Shown here one piece after another: positions 6,296 to 14,085 of a stretch of DNA of 16,902 nt (within the stretch, counting starts at the first letter, position 1; every line of letters begins with the position of its first letter). A model generated the notes under the pieces. It saw nothing but the letters and a program-made list of their open reading frames with translations. It was not told where the DNA came from and made no database searches. Source of the DNA: Oscillospiraceae bacterium. Its GTDB lineage: Bacteria; Bacillota_A; Clostridia; Oscillospirales; Oscillospiraceae. A program made the position numbers and the translations under genes. The stretch lies in contig JAFUPG010000051.1 of the NCBI GenBank assembly GCA_017481325.1, positions 1 through 16,902 of the forward strand, given 5' to 3'.

Positions 6296-7030
6296 ATGGA
6301 TCAGCTGTACCGGCAGGCTGTGGAAAACGGTCGTGTGGTTTTTCATAAGAATTATCGCCTGTTCCGTCATCGCTTTGTTACTGCCTTTGATGCAGGCGGT
6401 ATTCGGCTGATTGCAATTGCGCCAGCCGATCTGCCGGTTGTGTCGGTGCTGTTTGCGGACGGGAGCCGTGCTCAGTGGTCGAGCAAATGGATCGTTGACG
6501 CCTATCTTAATCAGTTTGGGGTAGCGGTCTCCTTTGACGGAAAATACGTCTTTGCACAGACCTGGGAAAGGGGCCTGTTCTGCCTGGATGCCCGCAGCGG
6601 CGAACTGATTTGGAGAAGCAAAAGCAAGCGTGGCGTCACAAGCCTGTTTGTGAACGACAGCACGATCCTTTGCCACCGGCGGGAGCAGGCCTTGCAGCTG
6701 CTGGACATTCACACAGGGGAAGTTCTTCAGGAAAAGCGGCCTGCCACCGCCTGGGGCTTTACGGCCATTGACCACAGGCACATCGTCTGCCAGGTCACCG
6801 CAAGGCGCTGGGAGATCCTTCAGGCAGAAACACTGGAGACGAAAGCCGCTTTCTCCCACAGGGAGTTTACAAACAGCCACGAGTACTTCTGTGTCAACGA
6901 TATTCATTTGGAAGGCAATTTGCTCACCGTCCGTGGTTTTATGAACGTCTGGGACAATTCCGTAAAGCCCCCCAGGAGACTTCCGAATTTGGAGTTTGCA
7001 CATTGCATTGAGATTGAACTTGATCCGTAG
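6296..7030 (+). CDS. Cytosolic beta-propeller (PQQ-like repeat) protein
   Basis: This 244-residue protein has no signal peptide or membrane segment. It contains repeated blade-like motifs of the PQQ/quinoprotein type: 'YVFAQTWERGLFCLDARSGELIWRSKSK', 'TILCHRREQALQLLDIHTGEVLQEK' and a weaker 'HIVCQVTARRWEILQAETLETKAAF'. Such blades form a propeller scaffold. The protein is too short for a complete eight-blade quinoprotein dehydrogenase, and the cytosolic location argues against PQQ enzymology. A scaffold or binding role is more likely, but the partner is unknown. It starts at the ATG at 6296 after AAAGGGG (6281-6287). It is the first gene of a five-gene operon. Confidence 0.75.
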   Translation: MDQLYRQAVENGRVVFHKNYRLFRHRFVTAFDAGGIRLIAIAPADLPVVSVLFADGSRAQWSSKWIVDAYLNQFGVAVSFDGKYVFAQTWERGLFCLDARSGELIWRSKSKRGVTSLFVNDSTILCHRREQALQLLDIHTGEVLQEKRPATAWGFTAIDHRHIVCQVTARRWEILQAETLETKAAFSHREFTNSHEYFCVNDIHLEGNLLTVRGFMNVWDNSVKPPRRLPNLEFAHCIEIELDP

Positions 7031-7062
7031 ATTATTCATATCATCAGAAACGGAGGCACAAT

Positions 7063-7644
7063 ATGCAGCTTACATACGAAAATATTACCCTTCGGGATTA
7101 TGTTCTTTCGGATGTGGAGGACGAGGTTCGCTGGACCAATGTGGAGACGGAGTGGTTCCGCTCGGACACGCCGTGGATGACTCTGGAGCCGGTGGATGCG
7201 GAAGAATTGCGTGGGGACATGATGGAAATCATGGCCGGTATGCCCGAGGATGCCATACGCTGGCGCTTTGAGATCGAGGTGGATGGGCGGCATATCGGCC
7301 TGGTCTCCTCCTATTTTCTGGACAGCAATTTTGAATATCCGCCCTGGGACTCCATTGATCAGCGGAAAAACGCCCCGGAGAATCATGCCGTCCGAGGACT
7401 TGGCATTGAGATCTGCGAGATGGACTACTGGGGTAAGGGCATCGGCACAAAGGCGCTGACCGCCCTGATAGAATATTACCGCAGCCATGGCGAAACCCGT
7501 TTTCTGATCGAGACCTGGAGCGGTAACCACAAGATGCTGGGCTGCGCCAAAAAGCTGGGCTTCCGGGAGATCAAGCGGATCAAAGATGCCCATATGGTAG
7601 ACGGCAAGCCCGTGGACGATTTGATTTTGGAGAAGGTATTCTGA
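7063..7644 (+). CDS. GNAT acetyltransferase, RimJ/RimL-like
   Basis: This 193-residue protein shows the RimJ/RimL-style acetyl-CoA motif 'GIEICEMDYWGKGIGTKAL' (114-132) and the C-terminal 'GNHKMLGCAKKLGFREI' (154-170). This branch of the GNAT superfamily includes ribosomal-protein acetylases, but also many small-molecule and resistance enzymes. The target cannot be read from the sequence. GGAGG lies a few bases before the ATG at 7063. It is 32 bases downstream of the beta-propeller gene and 32 bases upstream of the PPOX gene, with no terminator between them, so it is operonic. Confidence 0.85.
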   Translation: MQLTYENITLRDYVLSDVEDEVRWTNVETEWFRSDTPWMTLEPVDAEELRGDMMEIMAGMPEDAIRWRFEIEVDGRHIGLVSSYFLDSNFEYPPWDSIDQRKNAPENHAVRGLGIEICEMDYWGKGIGTKALTALIEYYRSHGETRFLIETWSGNHKMLGCAKKLGFREIKRIKDAHMVDGKPVDDLILEKVF

Positions 7645-7676
7645 AAGATAAAATAACAGCGAGCGGAGGAATCGAA

Positions 7677-8105
7677 ATGGAAAAACTGACTGCGAAAACG
7701 GAGACAATTCTGCTGGAGCGTTTTGGGAAGGACAGCATTCTTGCCCTGGCCACGGCGGCGGACAATGTGCCCTACGTTCGCAATGTGGATGCCTTTTATG
7801 ACAAAGGCGCTTTCTATGTTCTGACCCACGGCCTTTCCAACAAGATGCAGCAGATCGCAAAAAATCCCCGGGTTTCCCTGGCGGGCGAATGGTTTACCGC
7901 CCAGGGAACGGGCGTCAACCTGGGCTACTTCGGCAAGGCGGAGAATGCCGCCATTGCAGAGAAAATGCGGCAGGTCTTCGCTGCCTGGATCGACAACGGC
8001 CACAACAATTTTGAAGACGAAAACACCTGTATTCTCCGCATTCAACTGACCCGAGGCATTCTGTTTGCAAAGGGCCTGTGCTATGAGATCGATTTCACAG
8101 AATAA
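7677..8105 (+). CDS. Pyridoxamine 5'-phosphate oxidase-family flavoprotein
   Basis: This 142-residue protein has the split beta-barrel fold of FMN-binding PPOX proteins. 'SILALATAADNVPYVRNVDAFYDKGAFYVLTHGLSNKMQQIAKNPRVSLA' (about 20-69) is the typical core, with the conserved 'K-M-x-Q-I-x-x-N-P-x-V-S-L' stretch. It is much shorter than true PdxH and lacks its C-terminal signature, so it is not called as a vitamin B6 enzyme. These small forms often bind FMN, F420 or haem, or act as nitroreductase-like proteins. GGAGGA precedes the ATG by about 7 bases. The end overlaps the methyltransferase start. Confidence 0.82.
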   Translation: MEKLTAKTETILLERFGKDSILALATAADNVPYVRNVDAFYDKGAFYVLTHGLSNKMQQIAKNPRVSLAGEWFTAQGTGVNLGYFGKAENAAIAEKMRQVFAAWIDNGHNNFEDENTCILRIQLTRGILFAKGLCYEIDFTE

Positions 8106-8718
8106 AGAAGCCGTCTGGGATCAGCGGCTGCAGATCCGTACGATCGGCCGGGACGAGAGCAATGCCGACGAGTACCGCTATTCCTACGAGCCCACGCCCT
8201 ACTGCGTGCTGGAGCGGCTGGCGGAGTACGGCCTGATCCGTGAAGGGGATACACTGCTGGACTACGGCTGCGGCAAGGGTCGGGTAAGCTTTTTTCTGGG
8301 GGCGCAGCGTAAGATCAAGACCATCGGCATTGAATATGATGCCCGGATCTATCAGGCGGCGCTGCAGAACCAAAAGACCGCTCATGCCCGGGCGGAGTTT
8401 GTGCCCACACGGGCAGAGCAGTACAGGGTGCCGCCGTCGGTGGATCACTGCTACTTTTTCAACCCCTTCTCTGTGGAGATCCTGCGGAAGGTCATGGGGA
8501 GAATCCTGGCCTTCTGGTACGAAGCGCCACGGGAGATGTTTCTGTTCTTTTACTACCCCTCTGACGAGTATGTCTCCTATCTCATGACCGTGGAGGAGTT
8601 GGATTTTTACGACGAGATCGAATGCGAGGATCTGTTTCAAGGGAAAGACCCTCGGGAGCGGATCTTGATTTTTCAACTGGGAGGTGAGTTTCATGAGATG
8701 TCCGAAATGCGGCGCTGA
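8083..8718 (+). CDS. Class I SAM-dependent methyltransferase
   Basis: I place the start at the ATG at 8083, giving 211 residues, because AAAGGG (8069-8074) lies 8 bases upstream. A TTG at 8065 would add six residues with no better ribosome site. Motif I is 'LLDYGCGKG' (58-66), the SAM-binding loop. An acidic residue ends strand 2 ('GIEYD', E84), and 'DHCYFFNPFS' (121-130) occupies the motif IV position. The substrate is unknown. The reading frame overlaps the PPOX gene by 23 bases and the next gene by 26, so the three are translationally linked. An FxPF-type motif IV does not resemble the NPPY/DPPY of DNA adenine or cytosine methylases, so DNA modification is unlikely. Confidence 0.82.
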   Translation: MRSISQNKEAVWDQRLQIRTIGRDESNADEYRYSYEPTPYCVLERLAEYGLIREGDTLLDYGCGKGRVSFFLGAQRKIKTIGIEYDARIYQAALQNQKTAHARAEFVPTRAEQYRVPPSVDHCYFFNPFSVEILRKVMGRILAFWYEAPREMFLFFYYPSDEYVSYLMTVEELDFYDEIECEDLFQGKDPRERILIFQLGGEFHEMSEMRR

Positions 8719-8917
8719 GATGCAGCCCGGTTTCCTGCAGGCTGACAGCAAAACCGATATTCTCTGGGTGGAAAAGGCCGGTATCAGCCTCCGGAAGCTG
8801 TGGAAACAAGAGACCGAGATCGTCTCCTCTGACACCGCCGCCATGACCAATGCCGTCCCTGCAGATATCTGCAAAAGCTGCCGGATCTTTGTGGGCGACT
8901 ACAGCCAAAAGCTCTGA
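8693..8917 (+). CDS. Small zinc-ribbon protein, DUF6487-like
   Basis: This 74-residue protein has two CxxC knuckles, 'CPKC' (3-6) and 'CKSC' (60-63), which would hold one zinc ion. The N-terminal pattern CPKCGxEMxxGxL is typical of small clostridial proteins annotated as DUF6487/PF20097. I chose the ATG at 8693 because GGGAGG (8679-8684) lies 8 bases upstream. An in-frame GTG at 8684 overlaps that ribosome site. It is the last gene of the operon and is followed by a strong terminator. Its role is unknown; such ribbons may bind nucleic acid or protein. Confidence 0.75.
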   Translation: MRCPKCGAEMQPGFLQADSKTDILWVEKAGISLRKLWKQETEIVSSDTAAMTNAVPADICKSCRIFVGDYSQKL

Positions 8918-8930
8918 TGCCATATGCATC

Positions 8931-8965
8931 GCCCCACGGGAATTCTCCGTGGGGCGGCTTTTTTT
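8931..8965 (+). terminator. Strong rho-independent terminator
   Basis: A perfect 9-bp GC-rich stem (8931-8939 with 8947-8955) has a 7-base loop and is followed by GGC and seven Ts. The T tract ends next to the -35 box of the following operon, so it insulates the defence genes from upstream readthrough. Confidence 0.92.
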
Positions 8966-8966
8966 C

Positions 8967-8995
8967 TTGACTATACTATATAAATATAGTATCAT
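8967..8995 (+). promoter_or_regulatory. Defence operon promoter with nested operator-like dyad
   Basis: TTGACT (8967-8972), a 17-base spacer and TATCAT (8990-8995). The spacer holds a perfect inverted repeat, ATACTATA-TAAA-TATAGTAT (8973-8992), whose right arm overlaps the -10 box. A dimeric repressor bound here would block RNA polymerase. The regulator is not identified. Confidence 0.7.
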
Positions 8996-9030
8996 ATATA
9001 CAAACAAATGGTCGAAAGGAGTGGGTGCCG

Positions 9031-10470
9031 TTGGATTCCAACCGCATGAAAAAAGCCATGGAATGGTTCTATTCCACGGTATATCGGGATGCGCCCATCC
9101 GCTCCCGACCGCCGGAGGAGAAGCTGCCCAGCCTGCTGCGCACCGCCCGTTCTTTAGAGAGCGGCAAGGTCAATGCCCGTCAATCGGCAGAGGCGCTGTT
9201 TCTCAAGCAGGCCAAGCTTCTGGCCAACTATGAGGACGACTGCCCCTACGACCGTGAGGTGCAGCGCTATTACCCCACCTATGCCGCCCTCAGCGACAGG
9301 GAGCTGCGGGGCTATTTCACCTGGCGTACAAAACTCCGCCGTGGGCAAATGGAAAAGACCTCCCTCAGCTTTGCCTTTCTCTATATCTATGAGCTGCTCC
9401 ATCAGGTGGGGGTGGACTCCCCCATGGAGGGCTATGAAAAGCTGAAAGACTTTCAAAGAGCCTACGGGCAGATAGACCCGGGGATCTGCAATTATCTGGA
9501 TCGCTGGCTTCGGGACTATGTGATCTACTACGATCTGGACCCCAATTTGCTGGCAGAGCATCCCCAGGTGCTTTTTGACCGCAGTCTGGCGGTGCTGGAG
9601 CATATTCGGGAGCAGAGCCGGGACAAAGTACTCTACGCGGTGAAGCAGCTGGCACCCAAATGGCTGAGCCGCTCCAAGTTCTATGCCGCCTACAGCGCCG
9701 ATTGCGATGGGGTGATCTATGGGGTGCTGAAGAAAATGTGGGAGCATTACAACAGCCGAGCCAAGTACGGCCTGGTGCAGCAGCTGTTCGGCAAGCGTGG
9801 AGAGTATCGGGTGCGGCTTTTTGACGGTGCGGTGTTCTCCGACTGGCAGAAGAACCGCAACCGGGAGTACGTGCTGGACGAGTGCTGCGTGTACCGCTGC
9901 CGCAGCGGCCTGTGGTCAGTGGAGAAGTATGCCTTTCTCTCCGGTTCCGGCAACAAGCTGGAGCATATTCTCAAGACCATTGATGCGGTGATGCGGCAGG
10001 AATACGCCTACAAGCATCCCATCAAGACGGAAAACGAGGCCAAATGGCTGCTAAAACTGATCCACGAAGAGGTGCAAGCCCTTCTGGCAGAGCAAAAGGC
10101 CGCCGAGGCGAAAAAGCTCCGCATTGACTACTCTGTTTTAGATCAGATCCGTCAGGAGGCGGCAATGACCCGGGAGAAGCTGACGGTGGAGGAAGAAGAG
10201 GAAGAAGCGATCCCGGAGCCTCTTCCCGTTGTAACACCTGCACAGCCTTCAGAGGAGCTTCCCCTGAACGAACCGGAGCTGCGTCTGCTGCGCTGCCTGC
10301 TCTACGGCGGCAGTTTGGGCTGGGTACAGGCCGAGGGACAGCTGCTGTCCGTACTGGTGGACGGCATCAATGAGAAATTATACGATATCTTCCTGGACAC
10401 CGTTTTGCTGGACACGCCGGAAGTAATTGAAGACTATATGGATGAACTGAAAGAGATGGTAGCACAATGA
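9031..10470 (+). CDS. sngA: TerB-N/TerB-C domain protein, Shango SngA-like
   Basis: This protein of about 479 residues is soluble and has no membrane segment. The N-terminal ~210 residues ('YPTYAALSDRELRGYFTWR', 'YIYELLHQVGV') match the TerB-N domain. A charged linker with a run of glutamates follows, and the last ~60 residues ('LNEPELRLLRCLLYGGSLGW') match TerB-C. Such domains come from the tellurite-resistance network, but here the partners are a P-loop ATPase and a helicase, as in the Shango anti-phage system. I prefer the TTG start at 9031: AGGAG (9017-9021) lies 9 bases upstream, whereas the in-frame GTG at 9025 would be only 3 bases away. It overlaps sngB by ATGA. The biochemical role of SngA is not known to me. 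Confidence 0.82.
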   Translation: MDSNRMKKAMEWFYSTVYRDAPIRSRPPEEKLPSLLRTARSLESGKVNARQSAEALFLKQAKLLANYEDDCPYDREVQRYYPTYAALSDRELRGYFTWRTKLRRGQMEKTSLSFAFLYIYELLHQVGVDSPMEGYEKLKDFQRAYGQIDPGICNYLDRWLRDYVIYYDLDPNLLAEHPQVLFDRSLAVLEHIREQSRDKVLYAVKQLAPKWLSRSKFYAAYSADCDGVIYGVLKKMWEHYNSRAKYGLVQQLFGKRGEYRVRLFDGAVFSDWQKNRNREYVLDECCVYRCRSGLWSVEKYAFLSGSGNKLEHILKTIDAVMRQEYAYKHPIKTENEAKWLLKLIHEEVQALLAEQKAAEAKKLRIDYSVLDQIRQEAAMTREKLTVEEEEEEAIPEPLPVVTPAQPSEELPLNEPELRLLRCLLYGGSLGWVQAEGQLLSVLVDGINEKLYDIFLDTVLLDTPEVIEDYMDELKEMVAQ

Positions 10471-11780
10471 AATTACCGAGAAGAATCGCACAGACCCTGA
10501 TCAACTCCCTGAAGGGCGGCGTCGTACCCAGAGTGGGTCTGCAGTATATCACCGTGGGACGGGCGGCGGAAATCGACGCTCTGCTGCGTGACGTGGAGAT
10601 CATCGCCGAGGGCGGTGCCTCCTTCCGTTTTATTATGGGCAAGTACGGCAGCGGCAAGAGCTTCCTGCTGCAGACTATCCGCAATTATGTCATGGCTAAG
10701 AATTTCGTGGTGGTGGATGCGGATCTCTCCCCCGAGCGGCGGCTGCAGGGCACCCGTGGCCAGGGACTTGCCACCTACAAAGAGCTGATCCGCAATATGT
10801 CCACCAAAACCAAGCCCGAGGGCGGCGCTCTGAGCCTGATCTTAGACCGCTGGATCAACAATGTGCAGCAGGAGGCGCTGGAGAGTAGCGGCCTGCGGCT
10901 GGGAGATCCCGCTCTGGCAGCTGCGGTGGAGCATCGGATCTCCGCCGTGATCCACGCCCTGAACGAGATGGTGCACGGCTTCGACTTCTCCCGTCTGCTG
11001 ACCCTCTATTATCGGGCTCACCTGTCCGGGGATGAGATGCAGAAGGCCAGGGTGCTGAAGTGGTTCCGTGGAGAATATTCCACCAAAACCGAGGCAAAGC
11101 AGGAACTGGGGGTCAATATCGTCATCACCGACGACGATTGGTACGAATACCTGAAGCTGTTCGCCGCCTTTTTGAAGCAGGCAGGCTACAGCGGCATGCT
11201 GGTGCTCATTGACGAGCTGGTGAATATTTACAAGATCCCCCATGCCATCACCCGGCAGTATAACTACGAAAAAATCCTCACCATGTACAACGATGCCATG
11301 CAGGGCAAGGCCAGCCATCTGGGCTTCATCCTCTGCGGCACGCCCCAGTGCATGGAGGACCCCCGACGGGGCGTTTACAGCTACGAGGCGCTGCGCTCCC
11401 GTCTGGCAGAGGGGCATTTTTCCGGGGTGCATAAAGACCTGCTCTCCCCCGTGATCCGCCTGCTGCCCCTGACCAACGAGGAAATGCTGATCCTCATTGA
11501 GAAGCTGGCCGACATCCATGCCGGACTCTACGAATACCAGCAGATCGTCACCCAGCAGGACATGGTGGACTTCATTGCCATTGAATTTGCCCGTATCGGC
11601 GCCGATGCCCACATCACGCCCCGTGAGGTGATCCGTGATTTCATCGAGGTGCTGGACATTGTGTACCAGAATCCCAAGCTGAAGGTACGGGAGCTTCTGG
11701 GCAGCGACAGCTTCCGTTTCGCCCAAAATGCGGTGAACGAGGAGGCAACTCACCAGGAATTTGCGGAATTTGAGCTATAA
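10467..11780 (+). CDS. sngB: BREX-like P-loop ATPase (DUF2791), Shango SngB-like
   Basis: This 437-residue AAA-type ATPase has Walker A 'GKYGSGKS' (58-65), Walker B 'MLVLIDEL' (244-251, with D249 and E250) and a sensor-1-like 'FILCGTP' (287-293). The long insert between the Walker motifs and 'VGLQYITVGRAAEIDALL' near the start are typical of the ATP-binding BREX family (DUF2791, related to BrxC/BrxD). It overlaps the TerB gene (ATGA) and lies 10 bases before the helicase, so the three are probably made in fixed proportion. It probably loads or powers a DNA-acting complex with the helicase. No other BREX gene (brxZ/pglZ, pglX) is present, which favours Shango over BREX. Confidence 0.85.
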   Translation: MKLPRRIAQTLINSLKGGVVPRVGLQYITVGRAAEIDALLRDVEIIAEGGASFRFIMGKYGSGKSFLLQTIRNYVMAKNFVVVDADLSPERRLQGTRGQGLATYKELIRNMSTKTKPEGGALSLILDRWINNVQQEALESSGLRLGDPALAAAVEHRISAVIHALNEMVHGFDFSRLLTLYYRAHLSGDEMQKARVLKWFRGEYSTKTEAKQELGVNIVITDDDWYEYLKLFAAFLKQAGYSGMLVLIDELVNIYKIPHAITRQYNYEKILTMYNDAMQGKASHLGFILCGTPQCMEDPRRGVYSYEALRSRLAEGHFSGVHKDLLSPVIRLLPLTNEEMLILIEKLADIHAGLYEYQQIVTQQDMVDFIAIEFARIGADAHITPREVIRDFIEVLDIVYQNPKLKVRELLGSDSFRFAQNAVNEEATHQEFAEFEL

Positions 11781-11790
11781 GAGGTAGATT

Positions 11791-14013
11791 ATGAGCGTTT
11801 TTGAGCGATATGCACCCTTCGTGCAGGACTTCATTTATCGCAACCGCTGGGAAAATCTGCGAGCCATTCAGGTGGCGGCCGGGGATGCCATTTTCAACAC
11901 CGACGAAAACGTGCTGCTCACCGCCTCCACCGCCTCGGGCAAGACCGAGGCCGCCTTCTTCCCCATTCTCAGCCTCTTTGCGGAGAACCCGCCCGACTCT
12001 GTGGGCTGCATTTACATCGGCCCGTTGAAGGCGTTGATCAACGACCAGTTCTCCCGGCTCAATGAGCTGTGCGCCGAGGCGGAGATCCCCGTGTGGCACT
12101 GGCACGGCGATGTGGCGCAGAGCCACAAGGCCAAGCTGATGAAGAAGCCCTCGGGCATTCTGCAGATCACGCCGGAGTCCCTGGAGGCCATGCTGCTGCA
12201 CAAGCACAGCGCCATCCCCAAGCTCTTTGGGGATCTGCGCTTTGTGGTCATTGACGAGGTGCACTCCTTGCTGCGTGGCGACCGTGGCGGCCAGACCCTG
12301 TGCCTCATTGAGCGGTTGAGCCGCATTGCGGGGGTGAATCCCCGACGGATCGGCCTTTCCGCCACCATCGGCGACCCGGAGAAGACGGGTGAATTCCTGT
12401 CTCAGGGTACAGGCAGACATACGGTGATCCCCAGAATTGAGGCAAAGGGCGGCAAATGGCGGCTGAGCATGGAGCATTTCTATGTGAAGGATGTGCAGGC
12501 CGCCGAGGGCAAGGAGATTGCCGGAGCGCTGCCGGTTTTAGAGGAAAAGACCGACGAAGCGCCTCAAAATGCCGATCCCGGACTGAGTTATATTTTTGAG
12601 CATACCCGTGGCAAGAAGTGCCTGGTTTTCGTCAACTCCCGGGAGGAGTGCGAGACCGTCACCACCACACTCCGTGGCTACTGCGAGAAGCAGCACGAGC
12701 CCGACCGTTTCCTGATCCACCACGGCAATCTCTCCGCCTCTTATCGGGAGACCGCCGAGGATATCATGAAGGATGAGTCCCAGTATCAGACCACCGTGAC
12801 CACCGCCACCCTGGAGCTGGGCATTGACATTGGGCGGCTGGAACGAGCCTTCCAGATCGATGCGCCCTGGACGGTCTCCTCCTTCCTGCAGCGCATGGGG
12901 CGCACGGGGCGACGGGAGAGTCCCCCGGAGATGTGGTTTGTCATGCGGGAGGATGAGCCGGAGGCCAGAGCCATGCTGCCCACCACCATCCCATGGAAGC
13001 TGCTGCAGGGCATCTCTCTGGTGCAGCTATACTTAGAGGAGCGCTGGTGCGAACCACCTCGGCTGGAGCGGCTGCCCTACAGCCTGCTGTACCACCAGAC
13101 CATGTCCACCCTGGCCTCCTGCGGTGAATTATCCCCCCGTGCCCTGGCGGATCGGGTGCTGGGACTGAGCTATTTCCGTCGGGTGAGTCAGGAGGACTAT
13201 AAGGTTCTGCTGCGCCATCTGATTGAAACCGACCACATCCAAAAAACGGAACAGGGCGGCCTGATGGTCTCCCTGGCCGGTGAACGGGTGGTGAACTCCT
13301 TTAAATTCTACGGAGTTTTTGTGGAGAGCGAGGAATACACCGTCCGCAGCGAGTCCCAGGAGCTGGGTACAGTGGTGCTGCCGCCCCCCGTAGGGGAGAA
13401 ATTGGCCATTGCCGGCCACGTCTGGGAGGTGCTGGAGGTGGATCACAAGCGGCATCTGGTCTACTGCGAGCAGGTCAGAGGCAGCATCCCCGCCTATTTC
13501 GGCCAGTGTCCCGGAGATCTGCACACGAAAATCCTGCAGCGTATGCGAAAAGTGCTGCAGGAGGAGCGCAGCTATCCCTATCTGATGAAAAACGCTGTAG
13601 CTCGGCTGGAACAGGCACGCTTTACAGCCAACCGCTCCGGCACGGCGGAAACGCCCCTGATCTGCCTGGGCGGCAATATGTGGTGCCTGCTGCCCTGGGT
13701 GGGAACCTATACCTTCCTGGCCATGGAGCGCTTTCTGAAGATTCGCTGCGGCAATCGACTGGGTCTGAAGAATTTTGACTCCGCACGGCCTTACTACATG
13801 CAGTTCACCACGAAGGTCTCTCAGGAAGATTTCTTCCGCATTGTCCGTGAGGAGATCCAGAAGCCCCTGGATCCGCAGGAGCTGGTATACCCCGGGGAGT
13901 TGCCCCTCTTCGACAAATACGATGAGTATCTCCCCGAGGCGCTGGTACGAAAAGGCTTCGCTGAGGGTGTACTGGACACAGATGAACTGAAAAAGACCAT
14001 TCTCTCCTGGTAA
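11791..14013 (+). CDS. sngC: DEAD/DEAH-box (Lhr-like) helicase, Shango SngC-like
   Basis: This 740-residue superfamily 2 helicase shows motif I 'ASTASGKT' (45-52), Ia 'IGPLKALINDQ' (76-86), II 'DEVH' (155-158) and III 'SAT' (190-192). In the second RecA domain it has motif V 'TATLELGIDIG' (338-348) and motif VI 'QRMGRTGRR' (367-375). The C-terminal ~350 residues are unlike simple DEAD RNA helicases and resemble the winged-helix and beta-rich extension of Lhr/BrxH-type DNA helicases. All ATPase motifs are intact. A GAGGT ribosome site precedes the ATG at 11791, 10 bases after sngB. It is the last gene of the operon and ends at a bidirectional terminator. It probably acts on phage or invading DNA together with SngB. 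Confidence 0.87.
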   Translation: MSVFERYAPFVQDFIYRNRWENLRAIQVAAGDAIFNTDENVLLTASTASGKTEAAFFPILSLFAENPPDSVGCIYIGPLKALINDQFSRLNELCAEAEIPVWHWHGDVAQSHKAKLMKKPSGILQITPESLEAMLLHKHSAIPKLFGDLRFVVIDEVHSLLRGDRGGQTLCLIERLSRIAGVNPRRIGLSATIGDPEKTGEFLSQGTGRHTVIPRIEAKGGKWRLSMEHFYVKDVQAAEGKEIAGALPVLEEKTDEAPQNADPGLSYIFEHTRGKKCLVFVNSREECETVTTTLRGYCEKQHEPDRFLIHHGNLSASYRETAEDIMKDESQYQTTVTTATLELGIDIGRLERAFQIDAPWTVSSFLQRMGRTGRRESPPEMWFVMREDEPEARAMLPTTIPWKLLQGISLVQLYLEERWCEPPRLERLPYSLLYHQTMSTLASCGELSPRALADRVLGLSYFRRVSQEDYKVLLRHLIETDHIQKTEQGGLMVSLAGERVVNSFKFYGVFVESEEYTVRSESQELGTVVLPPPVGEKLAIAGHVWEVLEVDHKRHLVYCEQVRGSIPAYFGQCPGDLHTKILQRMRKVLQEERSYPYLMKNAVARLEQARFTANRSGTAETPLICLGGNMWCLLPWVGTYTFLAMERFLKIRCGNRLGLKNFDSARPYYMQFTTKVSQEDFFRIVREEIQKPLDPQELVYPGELPLFDKYDEYLPEALVRKGFAEGVLDTDELKKTILSW

Positions 14014-14050
14014 AAACAGCGCCTCCGTCTAAGGACGGAGGCGCTGTTTT
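14013..14050. terminator. Bidirectional terminator, perfect 17-bp stem
   Basis: The stem 14013-14029 with 14034-14050 is perfect, with a TAAG loop. AAAA at one end and TTTT at the other make it work in both directions. It separates the convergent helicase and M56 peptidase genes, and its first base is the last base of the helicase stop codon. Confidence 0.93.
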
Positions 14051-14085
14051 CACATTGTAAGAGATTATGCGTTCCGGCGGAGGAA

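Noticed and set aside
8083..8718. DNA methyltransferase of a restriction-modification system
   Set aside because: The motif IV position reads FFNPF rather than an NPPY/DPPY or PC motif, and no restriction enzyme or specificity subunit lies nearby.
10186..10212. Purine-rich repeat encoding a run of glutamates
   Set aside because: It is a simple acidic linker inside the TerB protein, not a regulatory repeat.
9031..10470. Tellurite resistance function from the TerB-type domains
   Set aside because: TerC, TerD and other tellurite-cluster genes are absent, and the ATPase and helicase partners fit defence instead.
10467..14013. BREX system
   Set aside because: Only the ATPase family and a helicase are shared. 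The phosphatase (pglZ), methylase (pglX) and small BREX genes are missing.
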